A stretch of 64,000 bases of DNA from JAURDE01 sp965365285 (GTDB lineage: Bacteria; Bdellovibrionota; Bacteriovoracia; Bacteriovoracales; Bacteriovoracaceae), in the NCBI GenBank assembly GCA_965365285.1, contig CBDUBC010000002.1, forward strand, positions 1 through 64,000. The letters are read 5' to 3'. Made by a program: the position numbers and the translations under genes. Positions 1 to 8,349 of this stretch are shown here, piece by piece; position 1 is the first letter of the stretch, and every line of letters begins with the position of its first letter. The notes under the pieces were generated by a model, which worked only from the letters and a program-made list of their open reading frames with translations, searched no databases and was not told the DNA's origin.

Positions 1-3000
1 TCCAATAAGAATTTGACCATTCGTTCCTGCACTAAGAACGGAGGGATCTCCTGCACTATCACCGACAATTAGATTCCCTTGAGCGAGACCTGCCAATTTC
101 GCTAGTGTTATAGCATTATCAGCGATGGTCAGGGCTCCATTATTTGCCAGAGTAGCATCACCACTAAGGACTACTCCTGTAGCTACATCAGAACCATTCC
201 CTACAAAAATATTTGCTGATGTTAAAGTATTGGTTAGTTTTCCATCAAGTTGCGTTTGAATCGAAGAAGTTACACCATCGACGTAAGAGAGTTCCGTATT
301 ATCGACAGCACCACCACCAATTTTAGTGGCATTAATGGCCGCACCGGTATTGATATCTGCATCAACGATTGTATCATTTGTAATTTTAGCAGAATTAATT
401 CCACCATCTTTAACTTGAATAGTATTCGTTGCAATTTCAATGGTAGAAGAATCGACAACTACTTGAAGGTTGGCTGCACCGGAGGTTACTCCCCCAGAAA
501 GACCAGAGCCAGAGGCCGTATTTACTTCAGTGATGTCTCCGACAGAGGCCGGATCCGTCCACGAAAGAACTCCAGAGCCATTTGTCGTAAGGACATAACC
601 ATTTGTACCAGCTGTGTCCGGAAAGGTGAGAGCGTAATCTGTGACATTATTCGAAGCCTTTAGAGTAACATAGTTAGCAGAGTCTCCATCCTTAAGCTGC
701 AACTGCGTGTTTAAGATAAGATCTCCAGTCATGGTTTCACCAGCAAGATCTACTTTTGCATCAAGAGCTGTTTGCAGACCAGAGATTTTAGCAATCGAGA
801 GGTCCCCATCAGAAATATTAAGTTTTGAGTAAGCAATAGCGGCGGAAGCGTTGATATCCGCATTAGTTATAGAGTCATCCGCTATTTTAGACGAATCGAC
901 TTTAGAGCCACCAATCGTCACATTTCCAGCACTATTCATTGTTACATCACCACTTAAGACCTGAGCGGTAGCCGTTCCACCTAGTTGATCACCTATAAGA
1001 ATTGACCCATCTACGGCGCCTAGATCAACAATAGATGGTGCCAACAGATCATTACCAATAATCACTCCACCTCCAGCAAAAGGAGCAAGTTCTGTCGGAT
1101 CAACAGCTCCGGAAGCGATTGTAAGGGAGCCTGTATTTGAGATAGTTGCATCACCACTCATAGCGACTGAAGATGCAGTGGTTCCATTTCCAACGATAAT
1201 ATTTCCTGAAGTCTTCACATCTAGTTCAACCGGATCAGTCGCTCCTCCAATGAGGATAGATCCCTGAGTAACATCGGCAATCTTAGCAAGAGTGACTGAA
1301 TTATCTGCGAGTTTTGATGTCGTAACATTGGTATCTAAAATCTTTGCTGTCGTCACGGAGTTATCAAATAGGTTTGGAGTATCTACCGCTGGCGTTGCAA
1401 GACTTGGATTGGGATAGGTTCCAGAGAGAGCACCACCAGCAGTTCCTGTTGGTGGACCAGAGACCGAGCCCCAAGAAAGATTTCCTGAAGCATCTGTAAT
1501 GAGGGCCTCACCATTAGCTCCAACTGCACCAGGCAGAGTGATTGTATAATCTGTGACGTTATTGGGAGCTTTAATCGTTACATAGTTCACAGAATCTGAA
1601 TCTTTTATTTTAAGCTGAGTATCAAGAGTGAGATCTCCCGTCAGTGTTCCTCCGGTAAGATCGAGTTTAGAGTCCAGTGCTGTTTGAAGACCAGATGTTT
1701 TAGCGATGGTAAGATCTCCATCGGCAATATTAAGTTTAGCATAATCAATTGCGGCGGCCGTGTTAATATCGGCATTGGTGATGGAATCATCTACAATTTT
1801 GGATGAATCCACAGAGTCAGCTGCAAGATCTCCAAGAGCAACTGTAGCATCAACGATATTACTTGAATCAACAGAGTCAGCTGCAAGAGTCGTTACACCA
1901 GCTGATGTGATGGTAATATCTCCTGAGACAGTAACTGAATTTAAATCTGTTCCATCACCAATTAATATATTGCCACTTGTTTTTCCATCAAGAAGGGTGG
2001 GAGCATCGGAAGCTCCTCCTACAATAAGAGAGCCCTGGGTAATGTTTTGAAGTTTATCTAAAGTGACGGCATCCGCATTAATTTTAGTAGTGATCACGGC
2101 GTTGTCTGCGATCTTTGCCCAGCTGACAGATCCATCCGCTATTTTTGTTTCCGTAACCGCTGCTGCTCCTATATCCACTTCTCTAACTTCGCCATCTAAG
2201 ATTTTAGAAGTGGTTACCGAATCATCGGAGGGGCTTGTGATCGTAGGGCAATTGGTCCCATCCGTTAAACAGACATCTTGACCATTAACAGTAAGACTTG
2301 TTCCACTTACGACCATGGTTGGAGCTTGTATTGCCCCCAAGGCCGTTACATTTCCAGTTGTCTCAACGGTGAGAAGGTTATCTGCGGCGTCGTTTTGGAT
2401 TCGAAAGGCATTATCGTTTAGAAAAAAGAAATTATTAGTTGCTTCTGAAAATTTTAATTTGGCCGTATCATCAATTTCAAGTTCGTTGGTATTACTGAAG
2501 AAAGGAATTTTCGTTGCAGTCGCATCACCTGTCGTTCCAACATCTACCTGAACACTTCCAGTTGTTGTAAAATTGGTTCCATCCCCTACAAGACCTGTAC
2601 TAAGATTAACCTGAGTAACCGTTCCCCCACCTGCCCCTGCACCAATATCATCTGAGGGAATCCACTTGCCTTGGACGGAGTCCCATTTGAGAACCTGTCC
2701 ATTAGTTGCTCCAGTTTGAGCGAGCTTATCACCTGTGACTGAATTATCATCAAGCGTAATCGTGATGTTGTAAGACGTCTGGCCATAAGCGTTTGTGAGG
2801 ATGAGATTATAAGCGCCGTTAAGAAGAAAAGAGACGGCCGAACTTGCAAGAGCGGTGATGCTTGTTTCAGATTTTGCATCAATCGTAAAAGTATGATCAA
2901 AACCATTAGGTCCTGTCATCCGAACTGCTATGACTTGAGCGAGAGAAGATCCTTGAATGGTAATCACATCAGACTGGGCATCAATAGAAAAATTAGTGAT

Positions 3001-3162
3001 CTCAGAAGCAGGGGGAGGTCTTTGATCGGTTCCTCCACCACCAGAAGCCGTTTTAGAGCTTCCGCCTACACCTGGATTGGGATTACAAGATACAGAAAGC
3101 CCAGTTGTGATAATCACAACTAATACAAAAGTCATCAATGACCCTAAACTCTCTTTTCTCAT
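1..3162 (-). CDS. Tail-fibre-like repeat-rich surface lipoprotein (partial, C-terminus beyond window)
   Basis: The frame is open from an ATG at 3162 to the window edge (1054 codons, no stop), so the gene is cut at its 3' end. The N-terminus has a hydrophobic segment ending LSVSC, a loose lipobox with the Cys at residue 26, followed by a Gly/Ser/Pro linker. Residues about 52-135 resemble an IPT/TIG Ig-like fold. The rest is low-complexity, Thr/Ser/Asp/Gly/Asn-rich and built from recurring short motifs such as GSLIVGG, GNILIGDG and ADNSVTLAKIA, in the style of phage tail fibres and long bacterial surface fibres. A 304-residue period is visible (see the repeat entries). A purine-rich Shine-Dalgarno (TAAGGAAAA) precedes the ATG. 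Function is unknown; a trimeric surface fibre or adhesin is inferred. A C-terminal intramolecular chaperone domain would be expected outside the window. Confidence 0.85.
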   Translation of the reverse strand, partial: MRKESLGSLMTFVLVVIITTGLSVSCNPNPGVGGSSKTASGGGGTDQRPPPASEITNFSIDAQSDVITIQGSSLAQVIAVRMTGPNGFDHTFTIDAKSETSITALASSAVSFLLNGAYNLILTNAYGQTSYNITITLDDNSVTGDKLAQTGATNGQVLKWDSVQGKWIPSDDIGAGAGGGTVTQVNLSTGLVGDGTNFTTTGSVQVDVGTTGDATATKIPFFSNTNELEIDDTAKLKFSEATNNFFFLNDNAFRIQNDAADNLLTVETTGNVTALGAIQAPTMVVSGTSLTVNGQDVCLTDGTNCPTITSPSDDSVTTSKILDGEVREVDIGAAAVTETKIADGSVSWAKIADNAVITTKINADAVTLDKLQNITQGSLIVGGASDAPTLLDGKTSGNILIGDGTDLNSVTVSGDITITSAGVTTLAADSVDSSNIVDATVALGDLAADSVDSSKIVDDSITNADINTAAAIDYAKLNIADGDLTIAKTSGLQTALDSKLDLTGGTLTGDLTLDTQLKIKDSDSVNYVTIKAPNNVTDYTITLPGAVGANGEALITDASGNLSWGSVSGPPTGTAGGALSGTYPNPSLATPAVDTPNLFDNSVTTAKILDTNVTTSKLADNSVTLAKIADVTQGSILIGGATDPVELDVKTSGNIIVGNGTTASSVAMSGDATISNTGSLTIASGAVDPTELAPFAGGGVIIGNDLLAPSIVDLGAVDGSILIGDQLGGTATAQVLSGDVTMNSAGNVTIGGSKVDSSKIADDSITNADINASAAIAYSKLNISDGDLSIAKISGLQTALDAKVDLAGETMTGDLILNTQLQLKDGDSANYVTLKASNNVTDYALTFPDTAGTNGYVLTTNGSGVLSWTDPASVGDITEVNTASGSGLSGGVTSGAANLQVVVDSSTIEIATNTIQVKDGGINSAKITNDTIVDADINTGAAINATKIGGGAVDNTELSYVDGVTSSIQTQLDGKLTNTLTSANIFVGNGSDVATGVVLSGDATLANNGALTIADNAITLAKLAGLAQGNLIVGDSAGDPSVLSAGTNGQILIG
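558..905 (-). repeat. Intragenic repeat copy 2 of the fibre gene
   Basis: This segment aligns without gaps to 1470-1817 at a shift of 912 bases (304 codons). Both encode the order GxLSW, YxLTxP, NYVTxKAxNNVTDY, LxLKDxDS, TGDLxLxTQL, SGLQTALD, AIxYxKLN, DDSITNADIN. The two copies have diverged at many bases but keep frame and spacing. Confidence 0.8.
1470..1817 (-). repeat. Intragenic repeat copy 1 of the fibre gene
   Basis: Partner of 558-905, shifted by 912 bases. It encodes the same chain of motifs (GNLSWGS, DYTITLPG, NYVTIKAPNNV, LKIKDSDS, TGDLTLDTQL, SGLQTALDSK, SITNADIN). The in-frame, diverged copies indicate an old internal duplication of the fibre shaft. Confidence 0.8.
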
Positions 3163-3190
3163 TTTTCCTTACCCATCCAAACGCTTTATC

Positions 3191-3196
3191 ATTATA
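3191..3196 (-). promoter_or_regulatory. Probable -10 box for the fibre gene
   Basis: On the minus strand a perfect TATAAT lies 28 bases before the ATG at 3162, leaving a leader of about 20 bases that holds the TAAGGA Shine-Dalgarno. No good -35 hexamer is seen at 16-18 bases spacing. Confidence 0.4.
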
Positions 3197-3224
3197 TGCC
3201 CGCGTAAAGTTTTAATGAGCTTTC

Positions 3225-3277
3225 AAGTAGTTAGATAACTTCAGAGGTGATAGACCCCTATTAGACGCCAACTACTT
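3225..3277. repeat. Inverted repeat AAGTAGTT / AACTACTT
   Basis: Perfect 8-base arms at 3225-3232 and 3270-3277 are separated by 37 bases, between the end of the beta-barrel gene and the promoter of the fibre gene. There is no T-run, so it is not a standard terminator. It could be an operator or an RNA stem. Confidence 0.35.
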
Positions 3278-3354
3278 AGGCCATTGTTTTTCGGTAGGGA
3301 GTATAAAGGTATTTAATTGAGAGAAAGCTAAATTTAAGGGCGTGCTAATTATGC

Positions 3355-4443
3355 CTAGAAGCCAGAGGAGATACCAAAGACGAAGCGTCGGTCTTCTTTA
3401 CCTCGGTACTCTTCTGTGGTTGTATCTACTGCATAAGTGGAAAGATCCATCTCCATGGCCTGAGATTTAAAGCCTATTCCAGCGGAGCCATACCCATCGC
3501 CATATCCAATTCTGATGAAGCCCTTTCTGGCGAAATCAAGCTCTGCTCCAAAGGCATATCTTCGAGTAAAGGCAATCCCATCATGCTCCATCGTAAAGTC
3601 TTTCCAATTAAACTCAAGATGAATTCTAGTCGTATTCGCAATTTGAGGAGTGACAGAGAACCCTAAGACTATATTTCTTTTAATACTACTAGGCCGTCCA
3701 CCTGCTCTTGCACTAAAGTCATTATCCAATACATTATGAATAGTCGCTGCAAAAGTAGGTAGCCAAACAATTGGTAAGGTAAACCTTGATCCCGCTATTG
3801 ATATTACTGCCGATCCCTTCTTAAATTCGGAATCCTCTATTACAATTCCTAAATCTCGCGGGGACTCATCATTGACTTCTTTTCGATTCAGTAAAATACT
3901 CGTCCATCCAAACTTTAAAATTCCTCCCCCAATAGAGAGGTTAAGTGAGGCATAGGGTCCATGATCTTGTCTAAAGGCGTACTCATATGTGGCATCACTC
4001 TCCACTCCAATAGTCGATCGACTCCTTTGAGCAAAAAGATAGCCTACTGAAAAATAGCGCGTGGTAAAGTTAGGCATCACATGAAAACGACTATGAGCGA
4101 TCTTTCCTCGATCTTCCAAAAGAAGTTTTCTAGTTCCATTGAGAGAAAGTTTTCCTGTCATATCAGAGAGAACATCGGTCGCCTTATTTCCACCAAGTTG
4201 AATATAATCTTTGTTCGTTTCAATAGTGAAGTTTGAAATATGAAAATGAGTTTTTCGAACGGTTCCCAACCCAGCGGGATTGTAGAAAGATGCGGTAGCA
4301 TCATCCACTTTACAAATATAGGCATTCCCCATAGCGAGCGCTCTGGCAGCTGGAGCTAGCTCCGGAAAAATTGCATCCTCAAAGTCTATAAGAGCATAAG
4401 ACGTAAAGGGTAAAAATAGTATTAAGAAAAGAATTCTTTTCAT
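3355..4443 (-). CDS. Outer-membrane beta-barrel protein, PorV/UPF0164-like
   Basis: The protein has an N-terminal signal peptide (MKRILFLILFLPFTSYA) and then the pattern ARALAMGNAYICKVDDATASFYNPAGLG, which is typical of PorV/UPF0164/FadL-type barrels: an aligned N-terminal segment, then an NPAGL motif. Many alternating amphipathic strands follow, with a C-terminal Phe (FGISSGF), a usual signal for insertion by the BAM complex. Of two in-frame ATGs (4452 and 4443) the second is chosen because it gives a clean signal peptide and a TATAAT box overlaps the first ATG. Substrate and function cannot be told from sequence; a transport channel or a type IX-like shuttle protein are both possible, but no other type IX genes are present here. 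Confidence 0.75.
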   Translation of the reverse strand: MKRILFLILFLPFTSYALIDFEDAIFPELAPAARALAMGNAYICKVDDATASFYNPAGLGTVRKTHFHISNFTIETNKDYIQLGGNKATDVLSDMTGKLSLNGTRKLLLEDRGKIAHSRFHVMPNFTTRYFSVGYLFAQRSRSTIGVESDATYEYAFRQDHGPYASLNLSIGGGILKFGWTSILLNRKEVNDESPRDLGIVIEDSEFKKGSAVISIAGSRFTLPIVWLPTFAATIHNVLDNDFSARAGGRPSSIKRNIVLGFSVTPQIANTTRIHLEFNWKDFTMEHDGIAFTRRYAFGAELDFARKGFIRIGYGDGYGSAGIGFKSQAMEMDLSTYAVDTTTEEYRGKEDRRFVFGISSGF

Positions 4444-4450
4444 CCCTCTC

Positions 4451-4480
4451 ATTATATGGCCGATAAAAAAATCATGTTAT
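4451..4480 (-). promoter_or_regulatory. Promoter of the beta-barrel gene, possibly leaderless transcript
   Basis: On the minus strand a perfect TATAAT (4456 to 4451) is followed after seven bases by the ATG at 4443. ATAACA lies 18 bases upstream as a 4/6 match to the -35 box. Transcription would start at or one base before the ATG. Confidence 0.45.
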
Positions 4481-4535
4481 TACTGGTAATTTTTGCCAAT
4501 TTAAAGAAGAAAAAATTTCCTAGCTCGACTCTAGT

Positions 4536-4858
4536 TATAATAGAAAAAACTAAATTTAATTTAGAGGATATGTAAAAGCCTTAATGTTGTTACTAATTTA
4601 CTCAAATCTCTCTGCAGCTAAGAAAACAAACCAAAAGATCTTATCGCAGCTATGAAACGAAGTTTGATAACCTAAAAAGAGCGGTTCGTCCTTGAGCGGA
4701 TAAACTCTAGGCGACCATGCTATGAAAATAGGTAGTGCAAACTATCTAAAAAAACAGAAGCAGCTAGCAGCACCTACTATAAAAAACTTCTAAGATATCT
4801 AAACGGTAATCAGTAAATGAAGTGGGCTGGGAAACGAATGTTTCCCAGCTTATTTTCA
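4536..4858 (+). ncRNA. Candidate small RNA (about 310 nt) between the beta-barrel and leucine dehydrogenase genes
   Basis: No gene is recognised in 4453-4858. On the plus strand TATAAT at 4536-4541 could be a -10 box, though no clear -35 is seen, and the stretch ends in a strong terminator hairpin at 4826-4858. Between them GCAGCTA occurs three times (4614, 4646, 4760), CTATGAAA twice, and a small hairpin TAGGTAG-TGCAAA-CTATCTA lies near 4729-4748. An ORF of 23 codons (4722-4793) is present but has no good ribosome site. It does not match the key motifs of tmRNA, RNase P RNA, SRP RNA or 6S RNA. Promoter plus terminator around non-coding sequence is the only support. Confidence 0.4.
4826..4858 (+). 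terminator. Rho-independent terminator
   Basis: Perfect 10-base stem GCTGGGAAAC / GTTTCCCAGC with a GAAT loop, followed by TTATTTTC on the plus strand. On the minus strand the tail after the stem is not T-rich, so it best serves a plus-strand transcript ending just before the convergent dehydrogenase gene. Confidence 0.7.
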
Positions 4859-5977
4859 TTAAACTCGTGATCTATTTTTTCTTCCTGGGAATCGGTGTCT
4901 TTGATCACCAAGATACTTCCCTTTTATTGCCTTAATCGACTTGATTCTTTCTTCTGCAAGAAGATCCGTCGCCTTATAAACTGGAATATTTTGATCTTCC
5001 GAAAGCTTAAAGATTCGAAGAGTCGTATCATAGATAGTATTGACCATTCTGTGGGCCTTATCTTCGGACCAACCTTCAAATTCAATAGAAACATTCATTA
5101 AACCACCAGCATTGATGAGGTAATCAGGAGCATAAAGAATTCCTTTCTCAAGCAGGATATCTCCATGTCGTGGTTCCTTAAGCTGATTATTCGCAGCACC
5201 GGCTACGATCTTCATTTTAAGTCGATCAATAGTATTATCGTTAATAGTCGCACCAAGAGCACATGGAGCATAAATATCAACGTCCATATCATAAACATCA
5301 TTTGGATTAATAATTTCGGCTTGAGGATTGAAGTCCTCAACAAATCTCTTCAGGTGACTTTCGTTAATATCACAAACGAAAACCTTCGCACCTGCATCGT
5401 TTAGAAGTTTACCAAGGTGACATCCAACAGATCCAGCACCTTGAATGACGACACTTTTACCTTTGAGAGATTTATCTCCATACGTCTTTAAACAAGAAGC
5501 CTCCATTCCTCTAAAAACACCAAGTGCTGTATAAGGAGAAGGATTACCTGATCCACCATGAGTCTTAGCAACACCTGTTACATAATTAGTTTCTGTAAAG
5601 ATATGTTCAATATCTTCCACTCCGATGTTCACATCTTCGGCCGTGATATATCTTCCGTTTAGAGATTCAATGAATCGACCATAAGATCTAAAAAGAGCCT
5701 CTGATTTATCCACTTGTGGATTTCCGATCACGACGGCCTTACCACCACCGAGATTGAGTCCAGAGATTGCTGCTTTGTAGGTCATTCCTTTAGAAAGTCT
5801 CAAGACATCCTCAAGAGCTTCCTCCTCGGAAGCATATTGCCACATTCGGGTCCCACCAAGAGCTGGGCCAAGTGTAGTATTATGGATAGCAATGATGACT
5901 TTTAGGTTACAAGAAGGATCGGCAAAGTAGACTACTTCTTCATGTCCTTCTTTGTATAACTGTTCAAATGTCAGCAT
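4859..5977 (-). CDS. bcd: Leucine dehydrogenase (Glu/Leu/Phe/Val dehydrogenase family)
   Basis: It catalyses NAD-dependent reversible oxidative deamination of leucine, isoleucine and valine to 2-oxo acids plus ammonia, the entry step of branched-chain amino-acid breakdown and a source of branched acyl-CoA primers. The N-terminal dimerisation/catalytic domain holds the substrate and catalytic lysines at residues 68 (GMTYK) and 80 (GGGK), both in the positions known from Bacillus leucine dehydrogenase. The Rossmann domain has GAGSVG at 180-185, and GGLMN is near the C-terminal part. Length (372) fits the family. It is transcribed alone and lies divergent to a ferredoxin gene. For a protein-eating organism amino-acid catabolism is a reasonable role. 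Specificity for Leu over Phe or Val is by similarity only. Confidence 0.92.
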   Translation of the reverse strand: MLTFEQLYKEGHEEVVYFADPSCNLKVIIAIHNTTLGPALGGTRMWQYASEEEALEDVLRLSKGMTYKAAISGLNLGGGKAVVIGNPQVDKSEALFRSYGRFIESLNGRYITAEDVNIGVEDIEHIFTETNYVTGVAKTHGGSGNPSPYTALGVFRGMEASCLKTYGDKSLKGKSVVIQGAGSVGCHLGKLLNDAGAKVFVCDINESHLKRFVEDFNPQAEIINPNDVYDMDVDIYAPCALGATINDNTIDRLKMKIVAGAANNQLKEPRHGDILLEKGILYAPDYLINAGGLMNVSIEFEGWSEDKAHRMVNTIYDTTLRIFKLSEDQNIPVYKATDLLAEERIKSIKAIKGKYLGDQRHRFPGRKNRSRV

Positions 5978-6055
5978 ATTAGGCTCCTTAAATAGGGTTT
6001 CGATTTACTGTGTTGAAAAGAAGTCGCATAATAATATCAGGGGGGTAATTATAGT

Positions 6056-6388
6056 ATGCACACTGTGTTATTTAGAGACGAAAATGGTAATGAGAAGACC
6101 TTTGAGCTAGAAGATAATGAGATTATCTACGATGGTCTTGCGGAGCGACATCTAGAACTACCCCATGGTTGTTTATCAGGCTCTTGTGGAAGCTGCAAGG
6201 TCCTAATCTGTGAAGGGGCCGATCATCTAAGCCCTCCGAGAACCGTGGAGGCTGACACCATTGCTCATGTGACAGAGACCTATAAAAAGCTTCATGGAGA
6301 AAAAGTTTTTAAAGGATATCCACTTAGACTAAGCTGTCGAGCGAGAGTTAAAGGCAATATCACGATCGAACTCATTAAAAACGATTAA
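6056..6388 (+). CDS. 2Fe-2S ferredoxin, plant/adrenodoxin type
   Basis: A 110-residue electron carrier of the beta-grasp ferredoxin fold. The cluster ligands are Cys39, Cys44 and Cys47 (CLSGSCGSC, the CX4CX2C pattern) and Cys94 in LRLSCRA. A strong purine-rich ribosome site (AGGGGGG) sits about ten bases before the ATG. It lies divergent to the leucine dehydrogenase gene and overlaps the end of the convergent CNNM transporter gene by four bases. The electron donor and acceptor are not shown by context. Confidence 0.9.
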   Translation: MHTVLFRDENGNEKTFELEDNEIIYDGLAERHLELPHGCLSGSCGSCKVLICEGADHLSPPRTVEADTIAHVTETYKKLHGEKVFKGYPLRLSCRARVKGNITIELIKND

Positions 6389-7710
6389 AGGTTATCCTCA
6401 TCATCGCTTCCGTGAATGGCCTCAGCTTTGGAGAAGAAATGTTTTTCTCCATCCACATCTTTAATCTTTACTTTATAAATGACGTGATCTTTTACCTTAA
6501 TAAGCTCAAAGGATAGTCCTTCCCAGACGATGATTTGACCTTCTTCTGGAAAGTTATTTCCAAGCATATCCAGAATAAAACCAGAGATAGTGGAGTAATT
6601 ATCATTGAGAGGAATCTTGATTTCAAAATCATTATAGAGATCTCTAAGACTCATAGAGCCTTCAACAATCACCCCTTCAAGAAGATCCATCTCATGATAT
6701 TCTTCAAGAGCTTTCCTCTCTTCAATATCATGCTCATCTTGGATTTCTCCAAGAACTTCTTCGACAATATCTTCAAGTGTAATAATCCCTACGGTTAAAC
6801 CATTTTCATCTTTAACGAGAGCAAGGTGAACTTTCTTTCGATTCATATGATCAAAGACTGCTTGAATTTTCATATGCTCATACACAAAGAATGGGGCCTT
6901 TAGAATATTATTGATATCAAAATCATCTTTTTCTTCATCTGTGAGAAATGCAAGGTCTTTGACGTGAAGAAAACCAAGGCACTGATCCAAGTCTCCCCTG
7001 GCCACAGGATATCGAGAGTGAACATCATGACTTACATAATCAATCACTTCATCAAAGCTAAATTCAGAAGGGATATACTTCACCTTGGATCTAGGGATCA
7101 TAATGTCTTTAACTTTAATGGTAGGAAATTCAAGAATGGAGTTCAGCATATCAAGCTGCTTAGAGTCCATAGTCTTTTCTTTTTCCGCCTTATTGATGAG
7201 ATATTCAATATCGTCTTTTGTAATCAAACGCCCGGTTAGGTTGGCATTATCCCCAAGAACTTTATTGATTAGCCAAGCAATCGTGTTCACAATCGGAAGG
7301 ATAATATAATAATTCACCTGAAGAATTCTAATAACCGGAAGAGAAAGAAGCTCAGCATTTCTTCTTCCAAAAGTTTTAGGAATGATCTCTCCAAAAATAA
7401 GAATCGCTATCGTTGTCACCCCAACCGCAATTCCAACAACATCACTTTCAAATGCTCTTGAAGCAAGAATCGTGGTTAAGGAGGCAAGATAGATATTAAC
7501 AACATTGTTACCAACTAAAATGGTGGTTAAAAGCTCATTGGGTCTTTCGATCATAAAAGAGAGGGCCTTTCCTTTCGCTCCTCCTTCTTCAATAAGCTGT
7601 CGAGCTCGATCCAAACCGATCGACATAAGAATGGCCTCGGATCCTGAATAGAACCCTGAACCTAATAGACATAGAAATAGGGAGGCTATTTCCCAGGTAC
7701 TAGCTTGCAT
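6385..7710 (-). CDS. CNNM/CorC (HlyC) family magnesium/cobalt transporter-like protein
   Basis: Domain order is an N-terminal CNNM (DUF21) membrane domain with about four hydrophobic segments (residues about 6-28, 57-83, 90-112, 127-150) including the conserved GEIIPK, then a pair of CBS domains (about 190-320, with MIPRSKV and GIITLEDIVEEVLGEI) and a C-terminal CorC/HlyC domain with GFILDMLG. Family members are Na+-coupled or regulated Mg2+ exporters; older names call them haemolysins, which is misleading. The length of 441 is typical. The gene ends within the convergent ferredoxin gene. Confidence 0.88.
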   Translation of the reverse strand: MQASTWEIASLFLCLLGSGFYSGSEAILMSIGLDRARQLIEEGGAKGKALSFMIERPNELLTTILVGNNVVNIYLASLTTILASRAFESDVVGIAVGVTTIAILIFGEIIPKTFGRRNAELLSLPVIRILQVNYYIILPIVNTIAWLINKVLGDNANLTGRLITKDDIEYLINKAEKEKTMDSKQLDMLNSILEFPTIKVKDIMIPRSKVKYIPSEFSFDEVIDYVSHDVHSRYPVARGDLDQCLGFLHVKDLAFLTDEEKDDFDINNILKAPFFVYEHMKIQAVFDHMNRKKVHLALVKDENGLTVGIITLEDIVEEVLGEIQDEHDIEERKALEEYHEMDLLEGVIVEGSMSLRDLYNDFEIKIPLNDNYSTISGFILDMLGNNFPEEGQIIVWEGLSFELIKVKDHVIYKVKIKDVDGEKHFFSKAEAIHGSDDEDNL

Positions 7711-7880
7711 GTGGTTCTCTCAAATTGAATTTTTCTTTGATTAGGTTGGCCCTTTGATTGGGCTTAAATGACGGAGGCTCTATGGTTGTTCCTTTCTTAC
7801 CAGTTGATTTCAAAAAACCTTAGGATATTAATAATATATTACAACGCGTAAAGTAAAGTGTCTACTCACCATAGAGTAAT

Positions 7881-8333
7881 TTAATGGTTTTCCAAGGGTT
7901 TACCACCAAAATCATGGTCACTATATACAATACGATCATTCATTTCATGGTCAAAGCCGGGTATATCATTGATATTGCTTACCTTCCTAAAAATTGTTCC
8001 ACATTTATAGCAAATTGCAATCATTGGCAGCTTTCTAAACAAAAGAAGGTCAAAAATATAGAGAACAATGAAGCTTATTCCATAAGTCCAAATAGATAAA
8101 ATTGCCGCAATAACAAAGAGAATCGCCCCAATCTTTCGATTGAAGTCTTTTTGAGAATAGAAATCCTTTCTTTGACAACAAGGACAGTCCTTTAGAATCC
8201 CTTGCTCGTGATCAGCATTAAAATTGACTTCCTGAGAGTGCTGGCAAATATCACACTGGATCTTATTGGCCTTGGCATCAGGATAAACATTAACTGCCGA
8301 ACCACAACTTTCACATGTAAAGGTAACTTCCAT
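7881..8333 (-). CDS. Zinc-ribbon membrane protein, unknown function
   Basis: There are two cysteine clusters before the membrane part (CESCG with CDICQ, then CPCCQ), a hydrophobic hairpin with two membrane segments (about residues 67-100), and a further CYKCG after it. This layout suggests zinc-binding ribbons on one side of the membrane. The ATG at 8333 is chosen over 8342 because AAGGA lies nine bases upstream of it, whereas the upstream ATG would be fused to that site. It follows the 7-TM gene by 16 bases and is likely co-transcribed with it. No specific family is recognised. Confidence 0.7.
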   Translation of the reverse strand: MEVTFTCESCGSAVNVYPDAKANKIQCDICQHSQEVNFNADHEQGILKDCPCCQRKDFYSQKDFNRKIGAILFVIAAILSIWTYGISFIVLYIFDLLLFRKLPMIAICYKCGTIFRKVSNINDIPGFDHEMNDRIVYSDHDFGGKPLENH

Positions 8334-8349
8334 CTCTCTCATTCCTTAT

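Noticed and set aside
250..663. Plus-strand open frame of 137 codons
   Set aside because: It lies entirely in the fibre gene on the other strand and is a shadow of its repeats.
4722..4793. 23-codon ORF and the sequence GCAAAC, which resembles the start of a tmRNA tag
   Set aside because: No tRNA-like ends, no TTCGA T-arm and no tag ending in Ala-Ala before a stop. As a protein gene it lacks a ribosome site.
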